Source: Marinobacter sp. ANT_B65 (GTDB taxonomy: Bacteria > Pseudomonadota > Gammaproteobacteria > Pseudomonadales > Oleiphilaceae). Taken from it: a stretch of DNA of 64,000 bases. The DNA is taken from contig NZ_NXGV01000003.1 in NCBI RefSeq assembly GCF_002407605.1, positions 344,890-408,889 on the forward strand. Direction: 5' to 3'. The position numbers and the translations under genes were made by a program. Under the pieces are notes generated by a model that did not search any database, was not told where the DNA came from, and saw only the letters and a program-made list of their open reading frames with translations. Positions 1-9,535 of the stretch are shown here, piece by piece (position 1 is the first letter of the stretch; every line of letters starts with the position of its first letter).

Positions 1-252
1 CTGGCCGACCTTGCAGGGCTTACACCCACTCACTTTGCTACACGCTATAAAGAACAGACAGGCACTTCCCCTATCCGGCATTTCCTTCACCTGAAAATAG
101 AAAGGGCTTGTCAGATGCTGGATGCTACCAGCCTGAGCTTCACAGAAATCAGCCACCGCCTTGGTTATGACGACGCCTACTATTTCTCGCGTCTGTTCAA
201 AAAAGTCATGGGGCAGTCACCGAGGGACTATCGGCACACGTCGAGACACTAG
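1..252 (+). CDS. AraC/XylS-family transcriptional regulator, C-terminal part only
   Basis: The reading frame is open from base 1 and stops at 250-252, so only the last 83 residues are present. They form the double helix-turn-helix DNA-binding domain of AraC/XylS regulators: the second-helix signature GYDDAYYFSRLFKK, followed by G-QSPRDYR, is the usual end of this domain. The sensor domain lies outside the window, so the ligand and target genes cannot be inferred. The gene ends about 90 bases before an SRPBCC gene on the same strand; whether the two are functionally linked is unknown. Confidence 0.87.
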   Translation: MADLAGLTPTHFATRYKEQTGTSPIRHFLHLKIERACQMLDATSLSFTEISHRLGYDDAYYFSRLFKKVMGQSPRDYRHTSRH

Positions 253-341
253 CCTGGCGCTGACCTGCCGCCAACCGCGACTTTTGCTGGAAAGATATAA
301 CAGCTAGTCTTGGCAGGAACGACAACAACAAGAGCATTCTG

Positions 342-770
342 ATGGCCACCCATAGTTTTGAGATCAACGAAACCTTCGACCTGCCCCGCAGCCAGGTTTT
401 TGCACTGTTTGCCGACCATCAAAGCTTTGGGAAGCTCCTCGGTACGCCAGTAAAGCGGATAAAAGAGAGCAATCAGGCCGATCCAAACGGTCTCGGCTCT
501 GTACGCAAACTGGGCATAAGCCCCATTGGCCTTGAGGAAACCATAACAAGCTTCGAACCTGACCTGCTGATCGAATACACCATCACAAGCTTCAGCCCGA
601 TCCGCAACCACCAGGGCCGCATCCGCTTTGAGGAAACCCCGGAGGGGCATACTCGCGTGCGTTATCGCGTTTCATTTGACGACATTGTGCCGTTCACAGG
701 GAAACTTGTGCGCGCAGCTCTGGAACAGGCCATTCGCCGGGGAGTCAGGCAGGTGCCAAAAATGGCATAA
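342..770 (+). CDS. SRPBCC-family (START/polyketide cyclase-like) protein
   Basis: A 142-residue protein beginning with the beta strand and helix typical of the SRPBCC fold (ETFDLPRSQVFALFADH), with the middle strands (FEPDLLIEYTITSFSP) and a long C-terminal helix. Members bind hydrophobic ligands in a deep cavity; some are cyclases, others carriers or of unknown role. No catalytic residue can be named here. There is no signal peptide, so it should be cytoplasmic. It stands alone between the AraC fragment and the ODP-type gene. The fold is likely; the specific function is unknown. Confidence 0.75.
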   Translation: MATHSFEINETFDLPRSQVFALFADHQSFGKLLGTPVKRIKESNQADPNGLGSVRKLGISPIGLEETITSFEPDLLIEYTITSFSPIRNHQGRIRFEETPEGHTRVRYRVSFDDIVPFTGKLVRAALEQAIRRGVRQVPKMA

Positions 771-917
771 CCCGGATTACCTAACGAAACAAAATGTTAC
801 TTGATGGATATCAGATAATTGACCTGAGGCAACTGCTGAAACCTGTCAATTTTATAACCTCCGCTCAACTTGCATTATCCGGCCATTTCAGTGGGCACTC
901 ATTCTGCGGAGATCAAA

Positions 918-1718
918 ATGACAAACAAGCCAATTGTGCTGTTTGATAACGGGCACCATAAGTGTCTGATGTTCGATTCTCTGGTCACCGGCGAAGGTGT
1001 CCAGTCCAATCAGTTTCTGGTGGTTGACGGCAAACATGAAGCGTTGATTGATCCTGGCGGCGACCTCACCTATACCCCGCTCGCGGTGGCTGCATCCAAG
1101 TTCATGAACCTCCGGGACATGGACTATGTCTTTGCATCGCATCAGGACCCGGACATCATCGGTGCTATTGATCGCTGGATAGTACACACCAGCGCGAAAA
1201 TCGTAACCTCCAGGCTGTGGGCCAGATTCCTGCCACATCTGGTTTCCAGTTACGTTACTTCCCAGCTCACCGGCAGCGTGTACGACCGCATCGTCAGCAT
1301 TCCGGATGCAGGTGCCAAGGTAAAGTTCGGCGACACCTACCTTCAGTGCCTTCCGGCTCACTTCATGCACTCGGTAGGGAATCTGCAGTTCTACGATCCG
1401 GTTTCGAAAATTTTGTTTTCGGGAGATCTTGGCGCGTCCATTGGGGCTGAAGATGATCATATGCCAGTTAAAGATTTTGACCGGCACATTCCTTACATGA
1501 AGGGGTTCCACAGACGCTACATTGCATCAAACAAAGTGTGCAGACTTTGGGCCAACATGATCCGGCAACTGGATGTTGAAATGATTGTACCCCAGCACGG
1601 AAAGCGCTTCGAAGGCCCCGCGATGGTGGACCATTTTCTTGAGTGGGTCAGCAATACAGAATGCGGTATCGACCTGGTGACACAGGACAATTACCGCCCT
1701 CCCGCAGACTACATCTGA
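918..1718 (+). CDS. MBL-fold protein of the ODP (oxygen-binding di-iron) type
   Basis: A 266-residue metallo-beta-lactamase-fold protein. The metal loop reads SHQDPD (H75, D77, D79) instead of the HxHxDH of zinc hydrolases. This matches the HxD/ExD pattern of di-iron flavodiiron and ODP proteins. Further probable ligands are H148 or H151, D170 (FSGD) and H227 (PQHG). No flavodoxin or rubredoxin domain follows, so it is a stand-alone ODP domain. In bacteria such domains bind oxygen and serve chemotaxis or signalling. I chose the ATG at 918 because GGAG lies six bases upstream. An in-frame start at 870 is possible but lacks a site. Confidence 0.78.
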   Translation: MTNKPIVLFDNGHHKCLMFDSLVTGEGVQSNQFLVVDGKHEALIDPGGDLTYTPLAVAASKFMNLRDMDYVFASHQDPDIIGAIDRWIVHTSAKIVTSRLWARFLPHLVSSYVTSQLTGSVYDRIVSIPDAGAKVKFGDTYLQCLPAHFMHSVGNLQFYDPVSKILFSGDLGASIGAEDDHMPVKDFDRHIPYMKGFHRRYIASNKVCRLWANMIRQLDVEMIVPQHGKRFEGPAMVDHFLEWVSNTECGIDLVTQDNYRPPADYI

Positions 1719-1725
1719 GAGCCCG

Positions 1726-1756
1726 TGGGACAGGCAAACCAAATAGGCCTGTCCCA
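1726..1756 (+). terminator. Perfect 10-bp hairpin after the ODP gene
   Basis: TGGGACAGGC at 1726-1735 is exactly complementary to GCCTGTCCCA at 1747-1756, with an 11-base loop, seven bases after the stop of the ODP-type gene. No T-run follows, so it may act as a weak or factor-assisted terminator, or protect the mRNA 3' end. Confidence 0.5.
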
Positions 1757-1815
1757 AACGGCGATTCTTGCGTAAAATCCAGCCCTTTCTCCAGCAAGCA
1801 TGAGGCAGCGCAAAA

Positions 1816-2541
1816 ATGGGCAGAGCCTACCAGAACCGCAAAGAATCCATGGCCAAGACGGCCGCAGCCAAAACCAAGGTCTACAGCAAGTACGGGCGCG
1901 AAATCTATATGAGCGCCAAGTCCGGCGGAACAGACACTGATGGCAACCTGTCACTGAGAGGCCTGATTGAACGCGCCAAAAAAGATCAGGTACCCTCTCA
2001 CGTTATCGAAAAAGCCATAGAAAAAGCCCGTGGCGGCGCCACCGAGGACTATTCACCCGCCCGTTACGAAGGCTACGGCCCTGGCAACTGCATGGTGATC
2101 GTGGACTGTCTGACCGATAACCCCAACCGTACTTTCGGTGATGTCCGTCTGGCCTTCACCAAGACCAAGAGCAAAATCGGCACGCCAGGTACCGTTGCAC
2201 ACATGTTTGATCACAGTGCAATTTTTGTGTTCAAAGGTGAAGACGAAGACGCCGTACTTGAAGCCCTGATGGAAGCCGATGTCGATGTGACTGACATCGA
2301 AAACGAAGACGGCCAGATCACGGTATTTACGCCAAACACAGAATACGCCAAAGCTCGCCAGGCATTGACAGACGCCTTTGCCGACATTGACTTCGAAGTG
2401 GACGAAATCCAGTTCCTGCCTAAAACCACAACTCCTGTGGAAGGCGATGACATCCCCATGTTCGAGAAATTTTGCGACATGCTGAACGAGCTGGACGACG
2501 TGCAGAACATCTTCCACAACGCGGAATTGCCAGAGCAGTGA
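1816..2541 (+). CDS. YebC/PmpR (TACO1)-family protein, YeeN type
   Basis: A 241-residue member of the YebC/PmpR family. The N-terminus ([15 protein letters not shown], then [15 protein letters not shown]) resembles the E. coli YeeN branch rather than YebC itself. The core [20 protein letters not shown] and the later GGAT motif, followed by the [11 protein letters not shown] region, are typical. Family members have been described as DNA-binding regulators and more recently as factors that relieve ribosome stalling. The stop overlaps the likely GTG start of the next gene (GTGA), which suggests coupled translation with the amidotransferase. Confidence 0.9.
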   Translation: MGRAYQNRKESMAKTAAAKTKVYSKYGREIYMSAKSGGTDTDGNLSLRGLIERAKKDQVPSHVIEKAIEKARGGATEDYSPARYEGYGPGNCMVIVDCLTDNPNRTFGDVRLAFTKTKSKIGTPGTVAHMFDHSAIFVFKGEDEDAVLEALMEADVDVTDIENEDGQITVFTPNTEYAKARQALTDAFADIDFEVDEIQFLPKTTTPVEGDDIPMFEKFCDMLNELDDVQNIFHNAELPEQ

Positions 2542-3272
2542 GCAAGCAAAATCCTGGAGTGGTGATCCTTAAAACCGGCAGCACTTATCCCGGCATCAAA
2601 AAGCAGTTCGGTGATTTCGACGAATGGTTCGTACGCGGGCTGTCAAAGGCGCTGGACCTTACCGTGGTCAATGCCGAAGCCGGAGAGCTCCCGGGAGACC
2701 CTGCTGCCTGGGATGGCATTGTCATAACGGGCTCCCCCGCCATGGTCAGCGATCGTGAGCCCTGGAGCGAAAAAGCCGCAGAATGGCTGGCGCAGGCTGT
2801 GGACAAAGCCGTTCCTTTGCTCGGTGTATGTTACGGACACCAGCTCCTGGCGCACGCCTTGGGCGGCGATGTCGGCTATCACCCGAGCGGCCGGGAGAGT
2901 GGCACAAAGCGCGTTGAGCTGCTGGCCAGCGCCCAGAATGATCCGTTATTCCGTGGCATGCCAGACAGTTTCCGCGCGCATCTCACCCATAAACAGTCCG
3001 TATTGCGCCTGCCACCGAGTGCCACCCTGCTTGGCCGCAACGAATTTGAACCGCACCAGGCATTTCGGGTTGGCAAGTGTGCCTGGGGTGTGCAGTTCCA
3101 TCCCGAATTTTCCGAAGGGATCATGAGAGCCTATCTGGGCGTGCAGGCACCGGAACTGGAACTCGAAGGGTTCGACTCGCAAGCCATGATCGACGCGGTT
3201 ACCGGTGCCCCGGAGGCATCCGGGTTACTTGAGCGCTTTTCTGCTTTCGTTACAGAAAACAAATCAGGCTAG
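2538..3272 (+). CDS. Class I glutamine amidotransferase (GMP synthase-like GATase domain)
   Basis: A stand-alone class I amidotransferase domain of 244 residues. The nucleophile elbow GVCYGHQLL carries C98, and the distal pair H188 and E190 lies in [10 protein letters not shown], completing the Cys-His-Glu triad. No ATP-pyrophosphatase domain follows, so it is not GuaA; similar proteins are annotated as GMP synthase-like amidotransferases or gamma-glutamyl peptide hydrolases. The start is taken as GTG at 2538, which overlaps the preceding stop and gives a natural N-terminus before the first beta strand (VVILKTG). The acceptor substrate is unknown. Confidence 0.85.
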   Translation: MSKQNPGVVILKTGSTYPGIKKQFGDFDEWFVRGLSKALDLTVVNAEAGELPGDPAAWDGIVITGSPAMVSDREPWSEKAAEWLAQAVDKAVPLLGVCYGHQLLAHALGGDVGYHPSGRESGTKRVELLASAQNDPLFRGMPDSFRAHLTHKQSVLRLPPSATLLGRNEFEPHQAFRVGKCAWGVQFHPEFSEGIMRAYLGVQAPELELEGFDSQAMIDAVTGAPEASGLLERFSAFVTENKSG

Positions 3273-3290
3273 AACAGCACCGGGCGATTT

Positions 3291-4736
3291 ATGACTCTGA
3301 AGGCAGTACTCGCAATAATTGTTCTGATACTGGCTGGTGTGGGTTTTTATCACAGCCACAAAGCCCTGCCTCCCGGTATCAGTCACAACGGCGACGCATT
3401 CCCTCTGAGTAATGGGAAACTGCTGACAGATGCGACCTATCACCACAGGGATGGCTCTGAAACCCGCGATCATGAAATTTTCGATGAAATACTGCACCTT
3501 ATCGGCCAGGCCAGATCCTTCATTCTGGTCGATATGTTCCTGTTCAATAGCAGCCGGCCCGAAGGCGTGGAACACAGGCATCTGTCAGAACAGCTTACCG
3601 AGGCACTGATCAGGCGAAAGGCTGAACAGCCTGAGCTGGAAATTGTAGTGATATCTGATCCGCTGAATACCCTTTACGGAGGCTCGGTTTCCCCGTGGTT
3701 TCAGGCGCTCCGCGAGGCAGGCATACCGGTAACAGAAACCAACCTGCTACCGCTACGGGACAGCAATCCAGCCTGGTCTTCAATATGGAGGCTCTGCTGC
3801 CAGTGGTTCGGCAATGACCCCGAAGCTGGCTGGCTGCCAAACGCATTGGGAACACAGCCGGTCACCATCCGCAGCTACCTTGCACTACCCAACTTCAAAG
3901 CCAATCATCGTAAAGTCCTGGTGGCCGACGAAGGTGACAACCTGCGCGCCCTCGTAACTTCGGCCAACCCCCACGATGGCAGCAGCCGGCACAGCAATAC
4001 AGCAATCAGCTTCACCGGCCCGGCGGTAACCGACATTCTGAAAACCGAGCAGGCGGTTCTGACCATGTCGGGCCAGGCCAGCCCCGGGCTGGACAGACTG
4101 ATCAGTGAGGCGGGCTCCAATCAGACAATGCCCCCGAGAGCTGACGGTCGGATTGCAGTAAAAACTGAATCCGCCATTCTGGATTCTGCCCTGCAGATGA
4201 TTTCCGGAGCCCGGAGTGGAAGCCGACTGGACCTTGCTTTCTTCTACCTGTCGCACCGTAAGATTGTTACCGCCCTGCTCGACGCCCATGAACGTGGTGC
4301 CAACCTGCGCATACTTCTCGACGCCAACAATGAAGCCTTCGGCCACCAGAAAAGCGGCATTCCCAACCGCCAGGTTGCCCTGGAGCTACATAAAGCCGGC
4401 ATTCCTGTCCGCTGGTGCAATACTATTGGAGAGCAATGCCACAGCAAGCTGCTGATCCTGCGTCAGCCGGGTAGCCAGACCGAGCTGCTCCTGGGATCAG
4501 CCAACTTTACCCGGCGCAATCTTGATGATCTGAACCTGGAAACCGATGTCTGGATCTCCACCCCGCCGGATTCTGCTGTAGCCATAAAGGCTACTGACTT
4601 TTTCGAACAGCAGTGGCAGTCCGGACCCGAAAGCGACCCGGTCATGAGCCTCCCCTATGAACACTGGGCCGACGATTCGACCCTGCGTTACTGGCGTTAT
4701 CGCCTGATGGAAGCAACCGGGCTTTCAACATTCTGA
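3291..4736 (+). CDS. Phospholipase D-like protein with N-terminal membrane anchor
   Basis: A 481-residue PLD-superfamily protein related to cardiolipin synthases. A hydrophobic segment at about residues 4-20 suggests an inner-membrane anchor with the bulk outside the cytoplasm. The first HKD motif is complete (H206, K208, D213 in NHRKVLVAD, followed by TSAN). The second has H384 and K386 (CHSKLLIL), but arginine replaces the expected aspartate; the downstream GSANFTRRN is intact. PLD enzymes work with paired HKD motifs, so activity is likely but not certain. The gene starts 18 bases after the amidotransferase, probably in the same transcript. Confidence 0.82.
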   Translation: MTLKAVLAIIVLILAGVGFYHSHKALPPGISHNGDAFPLSNGKLLTDATYHHRDGSETRDHEIFDEILHLIGQARSFILVDMFLFNSSRPEGVEHRHLSEQLTEALIRRKAEQPELEIVVISDPLNTLYGGSVSPWFQALREAGIPVTETNLLPLRDSNPAWSSIWRLCCQWFGNDPEAGWLPNALGTQPVTIRSYLALPNFKANHRKVLVADEGDNLRALVTSANPHDGSSRHSNTAISFTGPAVTDILKTEQAVLTMSGQASPGLDRLISEAGSNQTMPPRADGRIAVKTESAILDSALQMISGARSGSRLDLAFFYLSHRKIVTALLDAHERGANLRILLDANNEAFGHQKSGIPNRQVALELHKAGIPVRWCNTIGEQCHSKLLILRQPGSQTELLLGSANFTRRNLDDLNLETDVWISTPPDSAVAIKATDFFEQQWQSGPESDPVMSLPYEHWADDSTLRYWRYRLMEATGLSTF

Positions 4737-4884
4737 AACGCTGAAATCCTTCCACACTGACAACCGATACCTTATTTCCCGAAGCTCCCCTTCACCTGTT
4801 GCTTACTTCGCAGGGTTTGGCATTTTTCCGGCAAACACCTAAGCTGCTGTATGCAAAATCCAATAAAAATTAAGGAGCTACCCA

Positions 4885-6192
4885 ATGCTAGACAGAGCTG
4901 CCCGGCCCATGGTCAAACTGGTCGACAAGTACCTGCCGGATCCCTATATTTTTGTGCTGATTCTATCGCTCTTCGCTTTCATCGCCGCCATGGTGTTTGA
5001 AGGTCACAGCCCAATGGCTGTGATCGAAATGTGGGGGAATGGTTTCTGGAGTCTTCTGACCTTCTCGATGCAGATGCTACTTGTTCTGGTCACCGGATTC
5101 ATGTTGGCCAGCACGCCGTTCGTACGGGGAATACTGAACCGGGTTGCTGCGCTTGCAAGCACACCGGGCCAGGCCATTGTACTGGTTACCTTCGTTGCAC
5201 TTATCGCGAGCTGGATTAACTGGGGATTTGGCCTGGTCGTCGGCGCTCTCTTCGCCAAAGCTCTCGCCAGACAAATCAGGGTTCATTACCCATTGCTGAT
5301 TGCCAGCGCTTACTCCGGCTTTATCGTATGGCATGGAGGGCTTGCCGGCTCAATCCCCCTGGTTATCGCAACAGACGGGCACTTTACCGCAGACGTAATC
5401 GGCGTTATCGGTACCGGTGAAACCATTTTTGCGTTTTTCAACCTTGCGATCATTGTGGCGCTGTTTATTGTTGTTCCTTTGGTTAATCGCATGATGCTGC
5501 CCTCAGAAGAAGACAGCATCTATGTAGACCCTGCAATACTTGATGACGAGCCTGACACCAGCGTTTCTATCAACCGTCCTGCTGACCATCTCGAAAACAG
5601 CAGAACCCTGGCCTGGCTTGTTGGTTTCAGCGGTCTGGCATTTATTTTTCAGTATTTTATGGAAGGCGGCGGTCTGAACCTTAACATTGTGAATTTCATG
5701 TTCCTGTTTCTGGCGATCATTCTTCACCAGACACCTAAAAGACTTCTCGGCAGCCTGCAGGAAGCGGTCAAAGGTGGTTCCGGTATTGTCATTCAGTTCC
5801 CCTTCTATGCCGGGATCATGGGCGTGATGACAGCATCAGGCCTTGCAGCCAGTATTTCATCTGGTTTTGTATCCATAGCAACAGCAGAAAGCCTGCCTTT
5901 CTGGAGCTTTATCAGCGCAGGCCTGGTGAATATTTTTGTGCCATCTGGTGGCGGCCAGTGGGCAGTGCAGGCTCCGGTTATGTTACCGGCAGCTCAGGAA
6001 CTTGGCGCCAGCATTCCACGAGTGGCCATGGCCGTTGCCTGGGGAGATGCGTGGACCAATCTGCTCCAACCCTTCTGGGCATTGCCGGTACTCGCTATTG
6101 CAGGGCTCAAAGCCAAAGACATTATGGGGTACTGCCTTATGCTCCTGATAATCACGGGCGTGATCATCAGCGTGGGCCTTACCTGGCTATAA
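4885..6192 (+). CDS. Short-chain fatty acid transporter, AtoE family
   Basis: A 435-residue, very hydrophobic protein of about 10-12 membrane segments matching the AtoE family: an early D-RAARPMVKLVDKYLPDPYIF stretch, SWINWGFGLVVGALFAK, and the conserved NIFVPSGGGQWAVQAPV and WTNLLQPFWALP regions. Family members carry short-chain fatty acids such as acetoacetate or butyrate across the inner membrane. A strong AAGGAG lies seven bases before the ATG. It stands alone, followed by a perfect hairpin terminator, and no ato catabolic genes flank it. This fits the fatty-acid use suggested elsewhere in the window. Confidence 0.93.
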   Translation: MLDRAARPMVKLVDKYLPDPYIFVLILSLFAFIAAMVFEGHSPMAVIEMWGNGFWSLLTFSMQMLLVLVTGFMLASTPFVRGILNRVAALASTPGQAIVLVTFVALIASWINWGFGLVVGALFAKALARQIRVHYPLLIASAYSGFIVWHGGLAGSIPLVIATDGHFTADVIGVIGTGETIFAFFNLAIIVALFIVVPLVNRMMLPSEEDSIYVDPAILDDEPDTSVSINRPADHLENSRTLAWLVGFSGLAFIFQYFMEGGGLNLNIVNFMFLFLAIILHQTPKRLLGSLQEAVKGGSGIVIQFPFYAGIMGVMTASGLAASISSGFVSIATAESLPFWSFISAGLVNIFVPSGGGQWAVQAPVMLPAAQELGASIPRVAMAVAWGDAWTNLLQPFWALPVLAIAGLKAKDIMGYCLMLLIITGVIISVGLTWL

Positions 6193-6210
6193 CTGAAAGT
6201 AAATCTGCAC

Positions 6211-6233
6211 CCGGGGGGCATATTGCCCCCCGG
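6211..6233. terminator. Hairpin between convergent genes
   Basis: CCGGGGGGCA at 6211-6220 pairs perfectly with TGCCCCCCGG at 6224-6233 around a three-base loop. It sits between the ends of the AtoE-type gene and the convergent methyltransferase gene. No clear T-run is seen on either side, but the very GC-rich stem could end transcription from both directions. Confidence 0.65.
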
Positions 6234-6235
6234 CC

Positions 6236-6907
6236 TCATAAGGGCTTTCGGAAAATCACCACATCCTTTCGTGGCACCGACATAGTCCAACCCAGGCGTT
6301 TACCCAAAAGAGCCAGTGTCACCTCACGATAAAACACCACATGAGTAGGATCTCTCCGGTAGTGCCAGTTATCAAACCGGTCATCACAGGTCTGAAAGCA
6401 CGTCATTATACCGAGCCAGGCCCCAGGCTTTAATAAACCATCCAGTTGGCTGAACACTTTTTCAGGGCTGTGCAGGTGTTCCACCACCTCTGTACAGGTA
6501 ATGAAATCGTACTGGCGACCCAGCGCGGCCTGAGACGGATAGAAAAAGGGGTCATAAAGCGTCACATCCATCCCTGCTTCTCGCAGCATCTCTGCCAGTG
6601 CAGGGCCTGGCCCACAACCAAAATCGAGCCCTGAACTACCGGACTCAATGAGATCAAGCAAAGGCAAGGCAAGCTTGTTGAGAAACGCCCGGTACCCGGG
6701 GTCGCCCGGTTCATTATGATGAAGGCCATAAACCGCTCGCTCCTCATCCGGTCCAAGCCAGCTTGCCTGAGCCATGATCGTTGCTTCACAGTGCGGGCAA
6801 CGCAGATATTCACGCCCGCCCACCACACGAAAGCCGGCCAGCGGGCCTCCCCTGCATACAGAGCAGGCAGATCCGGCACAGACCAAGCTCTCCTGTGCTC
6901 TTTCCAT
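6236..6907 (-). CDS. Class I SAM-dependent methyltransferase with N-terminal Cys pairs
   Basis: From the ATG at 6907 the protein has 223 residues. Four cysteines near the N-terminus (CSVCRG and CPHC) look like a small zinc ribbon. The Rossmann methyltransferase signature LDFGCGPGP follows, with an acidic residue in the next strand (TLYDPFF) and the EVVEHLHSPEKVF motif typical of UbiG/UbiE-like methyltransferases. The end, RDPTHVVFYR, is common in this group. An upstream in-frame start at 7009 exists but would reach into the rluF promoter region. The substrate is unknown. It is divergent from rluF. Confidence 0.8.
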   Translation of the reverse strand: MERAQESLVCAGSACSVCRGGPLAGFRVVGGREYLRCPHCEATIMAQASWLGPDEERAVYGLHHNEPGDPGYRAFLNKLALPLLDLIESGSSGLDFGCGPGPALAEMLREAGMDVTLYDPFFYPSQAALGRQYDFITCTEVVEHLHSPEKVFSQLDGLLKPGAWLGIMTCFQTCDDRFDNWHYRRDPTHVVFYREVTLALLGKRLGWTMSVPRKDVVIFRKPL

Positions 6908-7077
6908 TACCACAGTCGGTTCCTGCAAGCGCCCTCCTTCGTAGTAAACTGTAGCCTGACGAATAGTGTCCAGCGTAAAAGAATGGCAGACCCGACACCA
7001 AAGCGCCAACCGGCAGGCTGCGGGAGCATCAGCCGCCTGTTATGATGCCCCCACCCAGATACACAACCGGATAACCG

Positions 7078-8007
7078 ATGACCAGCAATCACTCCACCCG
7101 CCTCAACAAATACATCAGCGAAAGCGGCATGTGCTCTCGCCGGGAAGCCGACCGATACATTGAACAGGGCAATGTCTTTATAAATGGCAAGCGAGCTGCT
7201 GTTGGCGACCAGGTACTGCCCACTGATACGGTCAGGGTAAACGGCCAGATTATTGAGCCCCGCGCCGAAGAAGATCTGGTGTTCATCGCCCTGAACAAGC
7301 CTGTTGGTATAGTCAGCACTACAGATGATGCGGAAAAATACAACATCCAGCGTTTTGTTGGCCACAGTGAGCGCATTTTCCCTATCGGGCGACTGGACAA
7401 GGATTCGCAAGGGCTGATTTTTATGACCAGCAATGGCGACCTGGTCAACAAAATTCTGCGTGCCGGCAACAACCATGAAAAAGAATATGTAGTAACCGTC
7501 GACAAACCCATCACCAGATCATTTATTCAGGGAATGGCAGGAGGGGTACCCATCCTCGGCACCATGACCAAAAAGTGCAAGGTAGTGCAGGAGAGCCGTT
7601 TTGTATTTCGCATAACTCTGGTGCAGGGGCTGAACCGCCAGATCCGCAGAATGAGTGAATATTTCGGATATGAAGTAACCCGGCTTGAACGCGTCCGTAT
7701 TATGAACATCAACCTGAAAGGCCTGGCCACAGGCCAATGGCGGGATCTTACGGAGAAGGAACTGGCGGTGCTGTTTGACGCGGTTCGTGATTCATCTTCC
7801 GAGGGAGTCCCGAAAGAACCCTCAGCTACAAAAAAGAAGGCTTCCAGCAAGCCCAAACGCCCACCAAAACCCCAGGGTACAGGGCTTAGAGCAGGAACCA
7901 AAACCGGCCCCGGAACATCTGGAGCCCGGCCCGCCGCAGGCAAAAAAACAAAGCCATCAAAGCGCCCAAAAGCTGGAAAACCAAGACAGCGCAGCGTTAA
8001 ACGCTAG
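7078..8007 (+). CDS. rluF: 23S rRNA pseudouridine synthase RluF
   Basis: RluF makes pseudouridine 2604 in 23S rRNA and in some organisms modifies tRNA-Tyr. An S4 RNA-binding domain ([18 protein letters not shown], residues 8-26 onward) is followed by the RsuA-type catalytic domain with the catalytic aspartate D107 in [10 protein letters not shown], and by GLNRQIRRM. The core ends near residue 240. The remaining 70 residues are an unstructured tail very rich in Lys, Pro, Gly and Ser, which may add RNA affinity. E. coli RluF also has a variable basic tail. The gene is monocistronic and converges on the DUF2007 gene. Confidence 0.92.
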   Translation: MTSNHSTRLNKYISESGMCSRREADRYIEQGNVFINGKRAAVGDQVLPTDTVRVNGQIIEPRAEEDLVFIALNKPVGIVSTTDDAEKYNIQRFVGHSERIFPIGRLDKDSQGLIFMTSNGDLVNKILRAGNNHEKEYVVTVDKPITRSFIQGMAGGVPILGTMTKKCKVVQESRFVFRITLVQGLNRQIRRMSEYFGYEVTRLERVRIMNINLKGLATGQWRDLTEKELAVLFDAVRDSSSEGVPKEPSATKKKASSKPKRPPKPQGTGLRAGTKTGPGTSGARPAAGKKTKPSKRPKAGKPRQRSVKR

Positions 8008-8028
8008 GCAACACTGAATGTACTCTGG

Positions 8029-8343
8029 TTAAAAATTGAGCCAGACCAACGCCAGTACAGCCAGGATCAACAAAAACCAGCGTGCATACCAATCCGGTTT
8101 GTCATCCTCGCGATCCTCAACCAGCCCAGCATGGTCACTTGCCTCATACTCTGCTATCACCTGTCGCGCCTGGTACAGATCCTCGTCCTCGACGTGAACA
8201 TTACTGAAACCGGTTGTACCAATTTCGCCCATCGCACCCTGCAGGTAATGACCACCTACGTACGTTTCAATATTGTGGGAGTTCAACAGACCCGCAACGA
8301 TATGCGCCTCAGTGATGTCTCCAGCCTTATAAGCAATTTGCAA
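8029..8343 (-). CDS. DUF2007 domain protein with C-terminal membrane helix
   Basis: A 104-residue protein. The first 65 residues (YKAGDITEAHIVAGLLNSHNI, then VEDEDLYQARQVI) form the ferredoxin-like DUF2007 fold, described as a putative signal-transducing domain; related segments occur in PII-linked proteins. After an acidic linker the chain ends in one hydrophobic helix (WFLLILAVLALVWL), so the domain is probably tethered to the inner membrane facing the cytoplasm. The start is a TTG preceded by AAGGAG at seven bases. No function is established. Confidence 0.8.
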   Translation of the reverse strand: MQIAYKAGDITEAHIVAGLLNSHNIETYVGGHYLQGAMGEIGTTGFSNVHVEDEDLYQARQVIAEYEASDHAGLVEDREDDKPDWYARWFLLILAVLALVWLNF

Positions 8344-8458
8344 CGCCCGTCTCCTTTAGTGACATTGAGAGGCATAAATCGAAAAAATCTGCGATGCTTT
8401 ATACCCAAGCATAGTGTGCCTGCGCTATCAGGGCCAACTCTCAGGATACGGACAACTC

Positions 8459-9535
8459 ATGTTCTGGATTATCGCCACCGTTGTTTTACTTATCATTGCC
8501 TTGACTGTATTTCTGTTTCGCACAGAGGATTTGTCTTATCTGGATAAGGAAACCTATCCCGTGAGAGAGACAGGCCCCAGCCCGGAAAACCAGAGGGTTC
8601 TGGAACGTATTCGCGACATGGGCAAGGCAGGCAAAGGTCTTCGCGGCAAAGCACGACTGATCTCGATGCGAGAGCACATGGAGACCCTGAGCGATGGACT
8701 GGATTTCCGCTCAGAGTTCAGGCGCAACACCAGCCCGGACGGCGAATGGGTCATTGCCCCAGGCGCAGACACCCGGCGGCGGATCCTCTATATTCACGGG
8801 GGTGCCTGGGCAGCAGGCAGCCCGCGCAGCCATCGAGCCATTACCGATCGTTTATCCCGCATTGCCAATGCCGCTGTATTTGCCGTGGATTATCGCCTTA
8901 TGCCGGAACACAGGTTTATGGACGGTGTGCGAGATTGTCGTATTGCCTACACCTGGGTGACAGAAAATGGCCCTGACGGCATGAGTAAAGCCACATTTAT
9001 TATGGTCGCGGGAGATTCTGCCGGTGGCAGCCATACTCTTGGGCTTCTGGCCTGGATCCGGGACAGCGGTCTGCGTCAGGCGGACTGCGCCCTTGCGTTT
9101 TCACCTTCTACAGACCTGACACTTACCGCACCGAGTAATCGCAATAACATCGAAACAGATGCAATGCTGGGCCCCATATTCGGTGGGCTGTCGAAAATAC
9201 CGCTACCGGTTATCTGGTGGGCAACGCTTGCAGCCTTCCGTATTTCCCCCACCAGCCCTGTTGCATCACCGCTTCGGGGAAACCTCGCCAACCTGCCTCC
9301 AACCCTGATTCAGGCCAGTGACTCGGAAATGCTTCTGGACAATGCCAGACGGTATGCCACAAAGGCGAAAAATCAAGGATCACGGGTGGAGCTGCACACC
9401 TGGCCTGGCATGGTTCACGTCTGGCAGATCTTCACTCCGACATTACCGGCAGCTGAAGAGGCATTCGCTGATATCGAAGCATTTATCCGCGAGATCGAAT
9501 TGGGCAAACACAAACGGCAAGACGTTCAGACCTGA
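8459..9535 (+). CDS. Alpha/beta hydrolase (hormone-sensitive lipase type esterase), membrane-anchored
   Basis: Starting at the ATG at 8459 the protein has 358 residues with an N-terminal hydrophobic segment (residues 2-20) that probably anchors it in the membrane. The hydrolase domain carries the oxyanion motif HGGAW (113-117), the nucleophile S187 in GDSAGG, and the other likely triad members D288 and H320 (PGMVHVW). These are hallmarks of the HSL/GDSAGG esterase family, which hydrolyses short- to medium-chain esters. A start at 8414 would add 15 hydrophilic residues before the anchor and is less natural. The last bases overlap the convergent arfB gene by 10 bases. Confidence 0.85.
   Translation: MFWIIATVVLLIIALTVFLFRTEDLSYLDKETYPVRETGPSPENQRVLERIRDMGKAGKGLRGKARLISMREHMETLSDGLDFRSEFRRNTSPDGEWVIAPGADTRRRILYIHGGAWAAGSPRSHRAITDRLSRIANAAVFAVDYRLMPEHRFMDGVRDCRIAYTWVTENGPDGMSKATFIMVAGDSAGGSHTLGLLAWIRDSGLRQADCALAFSPSTDLTLTAPSNRNNIETDAMLGPIFGGLSKIPLPVIWWATLAAFRISPTSPVASPLRGNLANLPPTLIQASDSEMLLDNARRYATKAKNQGSRVELHTWPGMVHVWQIFTPTLPAAEEAFADIEAFIREIELGKHKRQDVQT

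Noticed and set aside
4741..4884. Possible small RNA or terminator between the phospholipase and the AtoE-type gene
   Set aside because: Only weak short inverted repeats (GTTTG/CAAAC) without a T-run; nothing beyond the promoter region of the transporter can be supported.
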